Under the pieces are notes generated by a model. That model was not told the DNA's origin. It made no database searches and saw nothing but the letters and a program-made list of their open reading frames with translations. Position numbers and translations under genes: made by a program. A stretch of 38,013 nt of DNA, from the NCBI GenBank assembly GCA_947090365.1, contig CAMUNT010000006.1, positions 1 through 38,013 of the forward strand, in the 5' to 3' direction. This document shows, piece by piece, positions 37,544-38,013 of the stretch; position 1 is the stretch's first letter, and each line of letters begins with the position of its first letter. Source of the DNA: an uncultured Clostridia bacterium. GTDB taxonomy: Bacteria > Bacillota > Clostridia > Christensenellales > Borkfalkiaceae.

Positions 37544-38013
37544 CTATAAACGCCCTATCCCATTTACTCAAATCGGGAATATTCCGATTCCCAATAAAAT
37601 CTTCAAAAATTCTTTCTACTTCATTAAAATCATTAGTGTCGTAAAAATACAGATTTAATTCGTCATCATCAAATTTCGAGACACAAAGCGAAAAGCAGTT
37701 GATTTTAACGGTATGCGAAAAAAGTTTGAACCGGATATTATGAAATACTTGTAATTCTGCAACTCCCGAAATTTCAGGTAAAACGTTAATTATTATATCT
37801 GCACGTTCCTTCGTCTCGTTATCATAAGCTGATTTTAATTTGCTTAATTGGTCGCTCAGACAACTAAAGTCATCAAGTAAGCTAAGATAAGTTCGAATTA
37901 GTAAGTGTTTTCGTTAATTTCAATTCTTATGTGAACGCTACAATTCGGGCATTTGATAATAACATGCGAACCTTCTTCGCCCTTGCATAGTTTATGACCG
38001 CAACGCGGACAAC
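37544..38013 (-). pseudogene. Zinc-ribbon protein, 5'-partial and frameshifted
   Basis: At the right edge the minus strand encodes CPRCGHKLCKGEEGSHVIIKC followed by PNCSVHIRIEINEN, a two-CxxC zinc ribbon, stopping at 37898. A second open frame without any ATG, GTG or TTG runs from about 37912 to the TAG at 37544 (DDFSCLSDQLSKLKSAYD, ADIIINVLPEISGVAEL, NLYFYDTNDFNEVERIFED, DLSKWDRAFIG). Adding one A to the AAAA run at 37908-37911 fuses the two frames. The start lies outside the window. The C-terminal part matches no family I recognise. Confidence 0.7.

Noticed and set aside
1..38013. CRISPR arrays, insertion sequences, prophage, tRNA or rRNA genes
   Set aside because: No regularly spaced repeats, transposase or integrase motifs, or tRNA-like cloverleafs were seen; the only notable direct repeat is the 14-nt attenuator pair.

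Overview
The window reads as a chromosomal segment of a low-to-mid-GC Bacillota, most likely a Clostridia-type, spore-forming lineage. The evidence is sigma-K with a pro-sequence and a SigE-like promoter, the conserved nusA-infB operon, Shine-Dalgarno sequences of the AGGAGG type, and consensus TTGACA-N17-TATAAT promoters. Nearly all genes lie on the minus strand, so operons read right to left. No tRNA, rRNA, CRISPR array, insertion sequence or prophage was seen.

Layout. 1-513 (+): 3' part of a ferritin-like gene. 546-7477 (-): housekeeping genes (PhnP-like hydrolase, dtd, efp, Xaa-Pro peptidase, endonuclease IV-like protein, ribF, truB, nrnA, rbfA) continuing from infB-ylxQ-ylxR-nusA-rimP (7486-12104). 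Where Bacillota normally carry full-length polC there is a 510-aa protein with only the PolC N-terminal, OB and proofreading-exonuclease parts; ispG and nrdR follow. 15.3-19.1 kb: a DUF1294-like gene, mscL, and a NitT/TauT-type ABC transporter operon headed by a TM1266-family gene. 19.2-24.6 kb: a small lipoprotein, a PH-domain membrane protein, plsY-der, a small membrane protein, rluD-type synthase-lspA, and a solitary mazF. 24.7-28.1 kb: a cation exchanger under a yybP-ykoY (Mn2+) riboswitch, then nnrD-birA-recX with birA frameshifted. 28.2-31.4 kb: YigZ, a P-loop kinase-like protein and tyrS behind a tyrosine-rich leader peptide, then sigK. 31.5-35.6 kb: a MarR-controlled heterodimeric ABC exporter. 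35.8-38.0 kb: an unknown membrane protein, a divergent cis-prenyltransferase and a frameshifted zinc-ribbon gene cut by the window edge.

Most interesting points. (1) The transporter's substrate-binding lipoprotein appears circularly permuted: C-lobe first, then N-lobe. (2) Its operon begins with a structured leader that has mutually exclusive aptamer-like and terminator folds and matches no riboswitch class I recognise. (3) tyrS is preceded by a 27-aa leader peptide with four Tyr codons in six, followed by a textbook 1-2-3-4 attenuator, where a T-box would be expected. (4) At least five promoters place the start site on or next to an ATG (der, lspA, recX, a PH-domain gene, the tyrS leader peptide), so leaderless mRNAs seem common. 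(5) A PolC-derived protein without polymerase or PHP domain sits in the polC position. All RNA folds, promoters and family assignments were made by eye; no search or folding program was run.
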